A DNA stretch of 64,000 nt, from NCBI GenBank assembly GCA_030040895.1, contig JASHSJ010000031.1, forward strand, positions 1-64,000. Direction: 5' to 3'. A program made the translations under genes and the position numbers. Positions within the stretch are counted from its first letter, which is position 1. The number at the start of each line of letters is the position of its first letter. This stretch comes from Microcaldota archaeon. GTDB lineage: Archaea > Micrarchaeota > Micrarchaeia > Micrarchaeales > Micrarchaeaceae. The notes below the pieces were generated by a model, which ran no database searches, had not been told where the DNA came from, and was given only the letters and a program-made list of their open reading frames with translations. This document shows, piece after piece, positions 9,987 to 18,881 of this stretch.

Positions 9987-10625
9987 ATGACTGGATTGCT
10001 GGTCCTATTGCAACTGGCACCGCCATCAGTGGGCATGATAATGGCGTGGCTGCGGCAGTACGGATACGCAGCAATATTCGTGCTGACAATGGTGGAGATA
10101 GTATTTCCTTTGGTCCCTAGCGAAGCCCTCCTGCCGGCTGTTGGGATACTAGCATCGCGTGGCATAGTGAACGTTTATCTGGGTTTTGCCGTGGCGCTGT
10201 TCGGAAGCCTCGTCGGAATATCGATCGATTATGCGATAGGATACTATCTTGGCAAGAGGGTGGTTTACAGGCACTTGGCACTGCTCAGGATAAAGAAAGC
10301 TGACATAAACGCGTTTGACTCCTGGTTCACAAGGAACGGTGCGTTCACAGTGTTCATAGCCAGGCTAGTTCCTATTGCAAGGGCCCTGATCAGCTTTCCT
10401 GCTGGATTCGCGCGCATGCCCCTCCACAGATTCATAGGATATTCATTGCTCGGAAGCGCGATATGGAATGCGGCGCTCATTGGATTTGGTTATTACATAG
10501 GCAGGTCATCGGACAATGTGACACTGGTTATAATAAGCGCAGCAATCCTTGCGGTCATGATGTATGCATTGTACAGATACGGTATGAAACTGGGCAGAAA
10601 ACGAGGTGCGAAGGTTTTTAATTGA
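9987..10625 (+). CDS. DedA/SNARE-associated (VTT domain) membrane protein
   Basis: FPLVPSEALLPAVGILASRG, RNGAFTVFIARLVPIARALISFPAGFARMPLHRF. Confidence 0.92.
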   Translation: MTGLLVLLQLAPPSVGMIMAWLRQYGYAAIFVLTMVEIVFPLVPSEALLPAVGILASRGIVNVYLGFAVALFGSLVGISIDYAIGYYLGKRVVYRHLALLRIKKADINAFDSWFTRNGAFTVFIARLVPIARALISFPAGFARMPLHRFIGYSLLGSAIWNAALIGFGYYIGRSSDNVTLVIISAAILAVMMYALYRYGMKLGRKRGAKVFN

Positions 10626-10689
10626 TAGTAACTATTATCTAATGTCTCGGAAAATCGGAAGACAGAAATGATATCAAGTCATTGATAAC

Positions 10690-13600
10690 ATGAATACGAA
10701 AATCATGCTTCTGATTGCAGCGCTGTTGTTAGCGGTTCCGATGCAGCTCTACAGTGCAGCAACCCCGAGCTGCTCCAACTTTGTAGTAACTGCAAAACTT
10801 GGCACAAGCAACACGCTTACGTGCTCATGGAGCGGAGGCGTGCTGGACGGATTTTCCCACCTGAATACTCCAGACCAGATCACTTTAACAGTTACAGGAG
10901 TTAGTGACGGGAAAACATATCTATCGGTTACGCGCAGTTCCGCTAATTCCTGCGCATGGAATGAGGATCTTGCTCCACTGCCGCTGCCCGCACAAAGCTA
11001 CACGGTAAACATAGTAGCCAGCGACGCCGGCAGCGCATGCCAGAAGTCTGGTCCAGCAAACTTTACTTTTGCTGGTCCAGAGACAATGACTCTATCATCC
11101 AGCACTGCAGTATATGGCACTGAAATCGGCGTGACCGCCACATACAACTCGGAGCTGACGACGACTCTAGGAGTCTACGTATGCGGCAGCTCAACGTCGT
11201 GCGGCGACCTTTCCACTGCAACTCCGCTAAACTCAGTAACTGTTGGTACTTATAGCACTGGTACGAAGACCATCTATATCTGCACCACATCCTCTGACCC
11301 CACGTGCCTGCAGGACGGGACTTATACTCTTATCACCTGTATGGGCGATGGAGCCGACTGCAGCAATCTGGCTACGCTAACAATACAGAGCGCGCCGGCA
11401 ATATCTGTGCCTACAGTAATGCCGATTTCCGACCAGCCCGATAACCAATATACTGTCAGCGCATCTGTAGCAAATCCCCCATCTTCGTATACTGTGGCAT
11501 TCCGCTACTGTGCAGGATCAGGCTGTGTTCCGACTTCGAGCAGCACTTTGATGGGCTCATTCACGAATAATCCAAGCCCTTCATCCACTTATTGCGAATC
11601 TCCGACATACACACTGTGCCTGACCCAGAACATATACAACATAATAGCCTGCATAACATACTCAAGCACCACTACGTGCAGCAGCACCTATACAACATTG
11701 TCTGTCTCAAATCCGGCTCTGACAGCTCCGAAGGTAGCGCCGACGAATCCAACGTATGACACGTCTTATACCATGAGCTCCACCGAGAGCGGCCTGCCGT
11801 CATCGTATACAGCAAATGCATATTACTGTTCCGGAGCGTGTACCCCGACCGCGAGCAGCACACAGCTCGGCTCTACAATAACTAGCAGCCTGTCATTCTC
11901 GCTCTGCAGCACTCCAGGCTCGCCGTCGTGCCTGAGTCCGGGTCCCTATAATGCTATTGTGTGTGCCAGCTGGAACGGCGGAATGGGAACCTCGTGCAGC
12001 TCGGCTGGCGCCTTCTCTATAGCAAGGCCGCCGCCCAACATTGTCATAACGGGGCCCACTCCACCGTGCCCAAATCCAAGTTCATCGTGCAAGGTAGGCC
12101 AGGGCACTTCAGTATCAATAACTGCCACGTGCTGGACAGGCGATGGATGTGAAATAACATCGGCTTCTCCGTCAGCATGCTCGCCAACCGATATATGCAA
12201 TTCATGCGCAACAAGCACCTGCACATACAGTACGCCAACGTCTCTTGGAACAGGCACATACAGCTACACGGCCGAGGACACAAATACACTTATAGTATCG
12301 TCATCTCCTGTCACGGTTGTTGTGGCTGCCCCTCCTGTGATAACGTGCAACGGGCAGAGCACTTGCTATACCGCAGTCGGAACCAGCGCCAGTATCACAG
12401 CGTCATCGTGTTCAGGCACAGGAGCATGCCAGATATACCTGCAAAGCCCCCCAACTCTCGAGTGCAGCGTCGTTTCAACCCAGTGCACTTATCCATCTCC
12501 AACTACTTTGGCTGTTGGAACATACGAATATAATGCCATAGACCAGGGCACCGGAGTGCAATCATCATCACTAGCTACCCTGATAGTTGCGAATCCGCCA
12601 ACCATATCAATATCCGTAGGCGCAAACCAGTGCGCATCGCCCTGCACAGTCGGCGTAGGAACAACAGTAACTATAACCTCAACGTGCCCAGACAGCGGAT
12701 ACTGCGCCGTGGACACTGGCGCCGACACACCGGTTGTGCCTGTGGACAGCGAAACCTACGTCTGCTCTGGAACTACGTGCACGTTTACCACCAATTACGA
12801 GAGCGAGGGTCCAGGCACCTATACGTACAAGGGAGCCGACACCCATACGGGACTATTGACGAGCGCTGTCGAGGTTATCACGCAAACACCGCAGCCTCCC
12901 ACTATGGGCTTCACGCCCGCATCGCCGGTCTATCCTGGCCAATCAGTCACTGCCAATGACGTGTGCTATCCCATCGGATCAGTGACTACAGACCAGTGCG
13001 ACATAGACGTGGCAAGCCCAGGCAACTACGTTGCGCAGTGCCCCACAGGAAACCAGTGCGGATTCAACATACCCACATCATGGACCAGCGCAGTGGGAAG
13101 TATAGTATTCTATGCGAATGACGTGACAACAGGGCTCACGCAGCAGTACACGTTCGTGATACAGGCATCTCCCCCGCCGCAGATTACATTTTCGTCCAGT
13201 AGCGTATACGTCGGCGCCACTGGAGCTACTGTTACAGCCACGTGTACGCCATCCTGGGATTCATGTTTTGTAGATTATCCGCTCGGCACGCATCTCACAT
13301 GCCTGCCCAGCAGCCCGCAAGGCACGTGCATAGCAGACGTTCCATCGTACGTGACTGCAAACCCTGGCACATACACATTCTACGCCAACGACACAACATC
13401 GAACCTTAACACTCCAGGAACTCTAAGCGTCATTGTGCCGCCTCCGCCAACCATAACATCAAATCCGGCATCGCCAATAATAGTGGGAACAGCAACACAG
13501 GTATACGCAAGCTGCCCGCAAACAGAATCCCAGCCAGATCAATGCTCAGTTGATTATCCATCGCTTGGCACGCACGTGTCAGGATGCCCGGGCTCAGGCT

Positions 13601-14304
13601 CGTGCCTATACCAGCTGCCATCGTCTATCGTTGACACCCCCGGTTCGTATACCTTCTACGCCAACGACCTTACAACAGGAGCCACGAACAGCATAGTGAT
13701 AAGTGTAATATACGCTGCGCCAATACTCAGCATATCGCCCCCATTCCCGCCCGGATGGTTCCCAATAGCCCAGGACCAATTCACTCTCACGGCATCATGC
13801 GGCGGAACTGATAACTGCGAAGTGACAGAGGGATCGCAAACAGGAACTCCGCTGTGCTCACAGCCTACAGGTTGCACAACACCGACCTTGACAGCCATAA
13901 GTCCAGGTTCATACTGCGCAGTTGACACGTCGCAGAACCCGATCACTTACAGCTGCCACTACCTCGATGTTATTATACCATCTCCTGGGTCAACTATAGA
14001 TACGGCTGACCTTCTTACAAACAATCCAGGAGTCTGCGGCCTCATTGCCACGTACAACGACGCCGAGAGCATAATATTCGTGCTTGGCCTTATGCTGATG
14101 GTTTTGGGCGGTGCGCTATACGGCGCCGGAACATTCCTTGATGTAAGGTCGAGGGCAATAGTCCAGAGCTATGGCGTCGGCATGGTAATAGGAGGTCTCA
14201 TAGGTATAGCAATAGCTGTTCTCGCCCCATACATACTCTATGCTATCACAGGATACAGCGTGCCGCAGGTGGAGGGAGGGTTTACCTCAACGTTCACCTG
14301 CTGA
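10690..14304 (+). CDS. Large secreted Cys-rich repeat protein with C-terminal two-TM pilin-like (VirB2-like) module
   Basis: Signal peptide; about 10 Cys-containing beta-sandwich-like repeats (e.g. ...PGTYTFYANDTT...); C-terminal CGLIATYNDAESIIFVLGLMLMVLGGALYGAG...FTC. Confidence 0.75.
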   Translation: MNTKIMLLIAALLLAVPMQLYSAATPSCSNFVVTAKLGTSNTLTCSWSGGVLDGFSHLNTPDQITLTVTGVSDGKTYLSVTRSSANSCAWNEDLAPLPLPAQSYTVNIVASDAGSACQKSGPANFTFAGPETMTLSSSTAVYGTEIGVTATYNSELTTTLGVYVCGSSTSCGDLSTATPLNSVTVGTYSTGTKTIYICTTSSDPTCLQDGTYTLITCMGDGADCSNLATLTIQSAPAISVPTVMPISDQPDNQYTVSASVANPPSSYTVAFRYCAGSGCVPTSSSTLMGSFTNNPSPSSTYCESPTYTLCLTQNIYNIIACITYSSTTTCSSTYTTLSVSNPALTAPKVAPTNPTYDTSYTMSSTESGLPSSYTANAYYCSGACTPTASSTQLGSTITSSLSFSLCSTPGSPSCLSPGPYNAIVCASWNGGMGTSCSSAGAFSIARPPPNIVITGPTPPCPNPSSSCKVGQGTSVSITATCWTGDGCEITSASPSACSPTDICNSCATSTCTYSTPTSLGTGTYSYTAEDTNTLIVSSSPVTVVVAAPPVITCNGQSTCYTAVGTSASITASSCSGTGACQIYLQSPPTLECSVVSTQCTYPSPTTLAVGTYEYNAIDQGTGVQSSSLATLIVANPPTISISVGANQCASPCTVGVGTTVTITSTCPDSGYCAVDTGADTPVVPVDSETYVCSGTTCTFTTNYESEGPGTYTYKGADTHTGLLTSAVEVITQTPQPPTMGFTPASPVYPGQSVTANDVCYPIGSVTTDQCDIDVASPGNYVAQCPTGNQCGFNIPTSWTSAVGSIVFYANDVTTGLTQQYTFVIQASPPPQITFSSSSVYVGATGATVTATCTPSWDSCFVDYPLGTHLTCLPSSPQGTCIADVPSYVTANPGTYTFYANDTTSNLNTPGTLSVIVPPPPTITSNPASPIIVGTATQVYASCPQTESQPDQCSVDYPSLGTHVSGCPGSGSCLYQLPSSIVDTPGSYTFYANDLTTGATNSIVISVIYAAPILSISPPFPPGWFPIAQDQFTLTASCGGTDNCEVTEGSQTGTPLCSQPTGCTTPTLTAISPGSYCAVDTSQNPITYSCHYLDVIIPSPGSTIDTADLLTNNPGVCGLIATYNDAESIIFVLGLMLMVLGGALYGAGTFLDVRSRAIVQSYGVGMVIGGLIGIAIAVLAPYILYAITGYSVPQVEGGFTSTFTC
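14035..14301 (+). other. Two-TM Cys-bracketed module, 89 residues
   Basis: TGC at 14035 to TGC at 14299-14301; shared with 7 other ORFs. Confidence 0.8.
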
Positions 14305-14355
14305 TCCAGAATACTCACGCATGGGTATTTATCATTTCATTTCCATAAGCCATTA

Positions 14356-14411
14356 GTGATGACTGAGGTGAAAACTGAGCTTCGGCGATGAAGAGAACGC
14401 AGGCGGGCTGA
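14356..14411 (+). ncRNA. Putative archaeal C/D-box guide sRNA
   Basis: Box C GTGATGA (14356-14362), guide CTGAGGTGAAAA, D' CTGA (14375-14378), C' GCGATGA (14385-14391), guide AGAGAACGCAGGCGGG, D CTGA (14408-14411), then T6; TATA-like tatttat at 14326-14332, about 24-30 nt upstream. Confidence 0.65.
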
Positions 14412-14424
14412 TTTTTTGGATCCT

Positions 14425-15285
14425 ATGCAAAAACTGCACAAGACCAGCATAAGGGCCACTGACGTGGCGGCGCAGTACTGGTGCGAGCGTCAGATGGAGC
14501 TCAACTATCTCTTCGGCGGCAAGATAACAAAGGAGATAAAGCAGGGCAAGCAGCTTCATGAAGCACTTGAGAGCGAGACTAATGTCCCAATTGTTATGGA
14601 ACCTCGCTCGTACGCGGATGTGGTGTACAAGACATTGTACACAAGCTACGCCGCATTGCAGGCCCTTCTCAATAATGGAAGATCAAGGGAGATCCAGATA
14701 TACGGTAGGATCAACGGCTTTGACATGGCTGGAAAGATCGACATGCTCGAGATAAAAGATGGATCCACAATAGTCTGGGAGGACAAGACGAAGGCCAGCG
14801 ACAACCTTCCATCAGATCCACAGTTCCTGACTCACAGGGTCCAAATAATGCTCTACAAGAGGCTCATTGATGAGATAAGGAATGGAAAATACACAGTTCA
14901 AGAATACAAGAAAACCCACGGAACGTCAAGGCTGGTACCCACAAGCCAATTCATAAGGCAGCTTGACGCGCTTTCGATAGGCAAGGAGCTGCAGACCGTA
15001 GATGCTGTTGCGGATAGTTATTTCGAGGAGTATATGAAGCTGCCAGACCTGTCACCAAAGTTGAAGATAAGGTATCTCAATCAGTTCACAGGAAAGGAGA
15101 TCAAGACATACGAAGTGGATTACGACGCAGATGAGATGGGCAGCATGCTGGATTTTGCACTTGGATATTGGAAAGGTGAGCGCGAATCGCTTCCTGTGCC
15201 AAAGGAAGAAGCATGGAAGTGCAACTACTGCGTGTTTTTTGGCAAGGAGTGTAAGGCCTGGTGGAAGCAGAAGCCACTTATATAA
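14425..15285 (+). CDS. PD-(D/E)XK exonuclease, Cas4/Exo5-like, Fe-S cluster type
   Basis: DMAGKIDMLEIKDGSTIVWEDKTK nuclease core; YWCERQ and C-terminal CNYCVFFGKEC cysteines; start ATG 14425 or TTG 14416. Confidence 0.75.
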   Translation: MQKLHKTSIRATDVAAQYWCERQMELNYLFGGKITKEIKQGKQLHEALESETNVPIVMEPRSYADVVYKTLYTSYAALQALLNNGRSREIQIYGRINGFDMAGKIDMLEIKDGSTIVWEDKTKASDNLPSDPQFLTHRVQIMLYKRLIDEIRNGKYTVQEYKKTHGTSRLVPTSQFIRQLDALSIGKELQTVDAVADSYFEEYMKLPDLSPKLKIRYLNQFTGKEIKTYEVDYDADEMGSMLDFALGYWKGERESLPVPKEEAWKCNYCVFFGKECKAWWKQKPLI

Positions 15286-15317
15286 AGCCGTTTTCATAAT
15301 ATGCAGCATCTGGTGTA

Positions 15318-17114
15318 ATGATGATTTCAAGCACTGAGCTCAAAAAGCGATACCTAGATTTTTTCCAGAAGAAAGGCCACAAGCTCATACCTAGCGCATC
15401 GCTTATCCCAGAGAATGATCCAAGCGTGCTTTTCACGACCGCTGGTATGCATCCCCTTGTCCCATTTCTTCTTGGGGAACCACATCCGCTTGGGAAAAGA
15501 CTATGTAATGTACAGAAGTGCATCCGCACTAATGACATCGACGAGGTAGGCGATGCATGGCATCTGAGCTTCTTCGAGATGCTCGGCAGCTGGTCACTGG
15601 GCGATTATTTCAAACAGGAGGCAGTATCAATGAGTTTTGAGTTTCTTACAAAAGAGCTTAAAATACCGCTCGAGAGATTCAGCGTTACGTGTTTTGGAGG
15701 AGACAAAGATGCGCCGCGTGATGAAGAAACTGCACAAACATGGGCAAAACTCGGTGTAGCAAAAAGCAGGATTCACTTTTTGCCGAAGGTGGATAACTGG
15801 TGGGGACCGGCTGGAGAGACCGGCCCCTGCGGCCCAGACACTGAAATGTTTTATCATACGAAAGACATTCAAGAAAAGAATACGGAAGAATTCTCGAAAC
15901 TCTCAAATACCGGACCATTCTGCGAGATATGGAATGATGTTCTCATGCAGTACAACAAGACTGCGGATGGGAAGTTCGAGGAGCTCGAGCAGAAGAATAT
16001 CGATACTGGAATGGGAGTAGAGCGAACCACCGCAGTGCTAAACGGCGCAGACAGCGTATATGCATGCGATACGCTTGCACCGATTCTTGATAAAGTCATT
16101 TCACTCTCTGCCCCTGGTACAAACAGGACAAACCGTAATGCGCGCATAATAACGGATCACATTCGTGCGGCTGTTATGGTTATGGGGGATGATAAGGGCG
16201 TTATACCAAGCAATGTTGACCAAGGATACATTCTTCGTAGATTTATCAGGAGGAGCATAAGGCATGCAAGGATCATTGGCATAAAAGGCAATTTCTGCAA
16301 CGAAATCGCAAAGGTTGCAATCGATGTAATGGATGATTCATATCCTGAAATAAAGAGAAATAACCTACGTATATTTGAAGAATTTGAAAAAGAGGAAGAG
16401 AAGTTTTCAGTTGCCCTGGAAAACGGAACAAGGATACTTGAGAGGGAATTGCGACTTCTTGAAGAATCACACAAAAAAATACTAAGTGCAAAGAGCGCGT
16501 TCGACCTTTTCCAGAGCTTCGGCTTCCCGCTTGAGGTTACTGTTGAGATGTGCAAGGAGAATGGATTCTCAGTAGATGAGCTCGGATTCAATTCTCTTAT
16601 GAAAGGACATCAAGAACTTTCGCGCAAAGGCGCTGAACAGAAGTTCAGGGGAGGACTAGCCGATCATAGCGAGGAGACAACAAAGCTTCATACTGCGACA
16701 CATCTGCTAAACGAGGCTCTAAGACAAGTAGTAGATCCATCTATATATCAAATGGGATCCAATATTACAAAGGAACGCCTTAGATTCGACTTCAACTATG
16801 ATAAAAAACTTACAGACGAGCAAATCAAAGGAATAGAAAACTGGGTTAACAACGTAATAAAGGCAGAAGCTGACGTATCTTTTGAAATGATGAGCATTGA
16901 AGATGCAAAGAAACTCGGGGCCCAGGGAGTATTCGAAGCCAAGTACGAAAAAGTCGTAAAAGTATATACAGTAGCAAAAGGCAGCAAGATATATTCAAGA
17001 GAAGTGTGCGGAGGTCCTCATGTAAAGAACACACGTGAGCTCAAAAGCTTCAAGATAATAAAACAAGAGGCAGTAGCCGCTGGCGTAAGGAGGATAAAAG
17101 CAGTTGTGGAGTGA
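15318..17114 (+). CDS. alaS: Alanyl-tRNA synthetase, short form lacking the C-Ala domain
   Basis: FTTAGMHPLVPFLLGEPHPLGKRLCNVQKCIRTNDIDEVGDAWHLSFFEMLGSWSLGDYF; editing-domain HTATHLLNEAL and CGGPHVKNT; ends at 598 aa. Confidence 0.95.
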   Translation: MMISSTELKKRYLDFFQKKGHKLIPSASLIPENDPSVLFTTAGMHPLVPFLLGEPHPLGKRLCNVQKCIRTNDIDEVGDAWHLSFFEMLGSWSLGDYFKQEAVSMSFEFLTKELKIPLERFSVTCFGGDKDAPRDEETAQTWAKLGVAKSRIHFLPKVDNWWGPAGETGPCGPDTEMFYHTKDIQEKNTEEFSKLSNTGPFCEIWNDVLMQYNKTADGKFEELEQKNIDTGMGVERTTAVLNGADSVYACDTLAPILDKVISLSAPGTNRTNRNARIITDHIRAAVMVMGDDKGVIPSNVDQGYILRRFIRRSIRHARIIGIKGNFCNEIAKVAIDVMDDSYPEIKRNNLRIFEEFEKEEEKFSVALENGTRILERELRLLEESHKKILSAKSAFDLFQSFGFPLEVTVEMCKENGFSVDELGFNSLMKGHQELSRKGAEQKFRGGLADHSEETTKLHTATHLLNEALRQVVDPSIYQMGSNITKERLRFDFNYDKKLTDEQIKGIENWVNNVIKAEADVSFEMMSIEDAKKLGAQGVFEAKYEKVVKVYTVAKGSKIYSREVCGGPHVKNTRELKSFKIIKQEAVAAGVRRIKAVVE

Positions 17115-17619
17115 TTTCTTGGCTATTGATCTTTATAGTTGGATAATCTATCCATTGATCTACATCTTTCCGGCCTATGTTGCAAATGCCCTCCCGGTCA
17201 TATTCGGAGGAGGCCCTCCTCTTGACTTCGGGAAGAAGATAAACAGGCACAGGGTACTTGGCGACAACAAGACGATAAAGGGAACAGCGGCCGGAATAGC
17301 TGGAGGAGTCGTAGTAGGGCTCATCGAATGGCCGTTTCTCGGCTTCATGCTCGCTATCGCAGCCTGGCAGGCGTTCGGTGCAGTATTCGGCGATCTTGCC
17401 GGCAGTTTCATAAAGAGAAGGCTCGGATGGAAGTCAGGGTCAATGCTGCCGATCATGGACCAATATGGTTTCTTCATATTCGCAATTGCGTTTTCCGCGT
17501 GGCTGGGACATCTGCCCAGCGTAATAGGACTTGTATTCATAGTAATTGTCACAGGAATAGCCCACGTCCTCTCAAACAGGATAGCTCACAGGCTCAGGCT
17601 CAAGGACGTTCCGTGGTAA
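17104..17619 (+). CDS. carS: CDP-archaeol synthase (CarS)
   Basis: ANALPVIFGGGPPLDFGKKI, RVLGDNKTIKGTAAGI, GAVFGDLAGSFIKRRLG, PIMDQYGF. Confidence 0.95.
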   Translation: MWSDFLAIDLYSWIIYPLIYIFPAYVANALPVIFGGGPPLDFGKKINRHRVLGDNKTIKGTAAGIAGGVVVGLIEWPFLGFMLAIAAWQAFGAVFGDLAGSFIKRRLGWKSGSMLPIMDQYGFFIFAIAFSAWLGHLPSVIGLVFIVIVTGIAHVLSNRIAHRLRLKDVPW

Positions 17620-17622
17620 AGA

Positions 17623-18105
17623 TTATTTCATCTTCCTCCAGGAATCATGGATCGCATCGTAGCTTAGAAGACCAAGTCCTTCTCCCCAGTGCACCAGCAC
17701 CTTCCTTAGCACATCCGTGTTGCCCTTTTCGTCCGTCATGTAGAGTATTCCTTTCCTCGCCAGCCTTCTAGAGAGGTCTATCGTCATGGTATAGCCGCTG
17801 CGGGAAAGGACTGAAACCGCGCTCCTGAAGGGCTCGATCGCCGCAAGCTCTCCCCTTACTATGTCTTTGAAATTGCCCGAATTCAGCCTGCTGCCGTCCT
17901 TTGTGAGTTTTACCACACCATCGCCTACGCTGCACAGCCCTAGATCCTCGGCAGCCTCGACTATGGGCAGGAGCACATCTATGTTCTTGCCGGTTTCATA
18001 TGCCAGTTTGGACAGCCTTATCCGGCCTTTGTCGGAAAGCGACTTCGCTATGCTCATCATGCCCCTTACCTCTGTTATGCTTGCTCCAGCATGAAACATT
18101 TTCAT
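17623..18105 (-). CDS. AAA-associated C-terminal domain-like protein of an ABC transporter locus
   Basis: Position after the ABC ATPase; resembles C-terminal AAA-associated domain of NitT/TauT-type ATPases. Confidence 0.6.
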   Translation of the reverse strand: MKMFHAGASITEVRGMMSIAKSLSDKGRIRLSKLAYETGKNIDVLLPIVEAAEDLGLCSVGDGVVKLTKDGSRLNSGNFKDIVRGELAAIEPFRSAVSVLSRSGYTMTIDLSRRLARKGILYMTDEKGNTDVLRKVLVHWGEGLGLLSYDAIHDSWRKMK

Positions 18106-18109
18106 AATA

Positions 18110-18880
18110 TCATCGCTCGGTTAGCTTTGTGTATATCTCATCCACGAGCGCAAGAAACTCCTTGCTATGCTTGTCCCTCGGGTGCTTCATCTCGATTTTC
18201 TTTATCCACTTGACATGACTCGGTTTATCTGAAAGCATTACTATCTTGTCCGCCATCCATGCCGCCTCTTCAACGTTGTGCGTCACCATTACGACCGATC
18301 TAATTGGGAATTTTCCTTCCCTGAGGAGATATAGAACGTCTTCTCTCAGAGTATTTGCCGTAAGTTCGTCTAGCGCGCTGAATGGCTCATCCATGAGAAG
18401 AACTACAGGATTTGACGCTATCGCCCTTGCTATTCCCACCCTCTGCTTCATTCCGCCGCTCAGCATGTTTGGATATGCATCCTCGAATCCCGAAAGGCCG
18501 AACTGGTCGAGAAGCTCCGTCGCCTTCCTGTCCTTCTCTGCATTTCCAATCCTCATCCTGCTGAGCCCGAGCTTGACATTTTCTTTGTTTGTCAGCCACG
18601 GCAGCAGCGCAAAGTCCTGGAACACGAACGAGAACTGCGGTACGGGCCCCGCGACCTTCTTCCCGTTGAACACGACAGCGCCGGTCAATGACTTCACAAG
18701 GCCGGCCATTATCCTGAGAAGCGTGCTCTTGCCGCAGCCTGATGGGCCTATTATGGCAACTATTTCCTCATCATTTGCTGTAAACGTGGCATCGTCTATG
18801 ATCCTTATCGTGTTCTCTCCAGTATATGCGAATGATACGCCGTTCACGTTTATTATTGGTTCATCGCGCGCTGCCAACAT
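18110..18880 (-). CDS. ABC transporter ATP-binding protein, NitT/TauT type
   Basis: IGPSGCGKSTLLRIMAGL, LSGGMKQRVGIARAIASNPVVLLMDEPFSALD. Confidence 0.95.
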   Translation of the reverse strand: MLAARDEPIINVNGVSFAYTGENTIRIIDDATFTANDEEIVAIIGPSGCGKSTLLRIMAGLVKSLTGAVVFNGKKVAGPVPQFSFVFQDFALLPWLTNKENVKLGLSRMRIGNAEKDRKATELLDQFGLSGFEDAYPNMLSGGMKQRVGIARAIASNPVVLLMDEPFSALDELTANTLREDVLYLLREGKFPIRSVVMVTHNVEEAAWMADKIVMLSDKPSHVKWIKKIEMKHPRDKHSKEFLALVDEIYTKLTER

Positions 18881-18881
18881 A

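Noticed and set aside
11946-12257. Several antisense/alternate-frame ORFs inside the 10690 giant gene
   Set aside because: Alternate frames of a repetitive coding region; no signal peptides or family motifs.
14416-15285. Cas4 as part of a CRISPR-Cas locus
   Set aside because: No direct-repeat/spacer array or other cas gene visible; it is a solo nuclease here.
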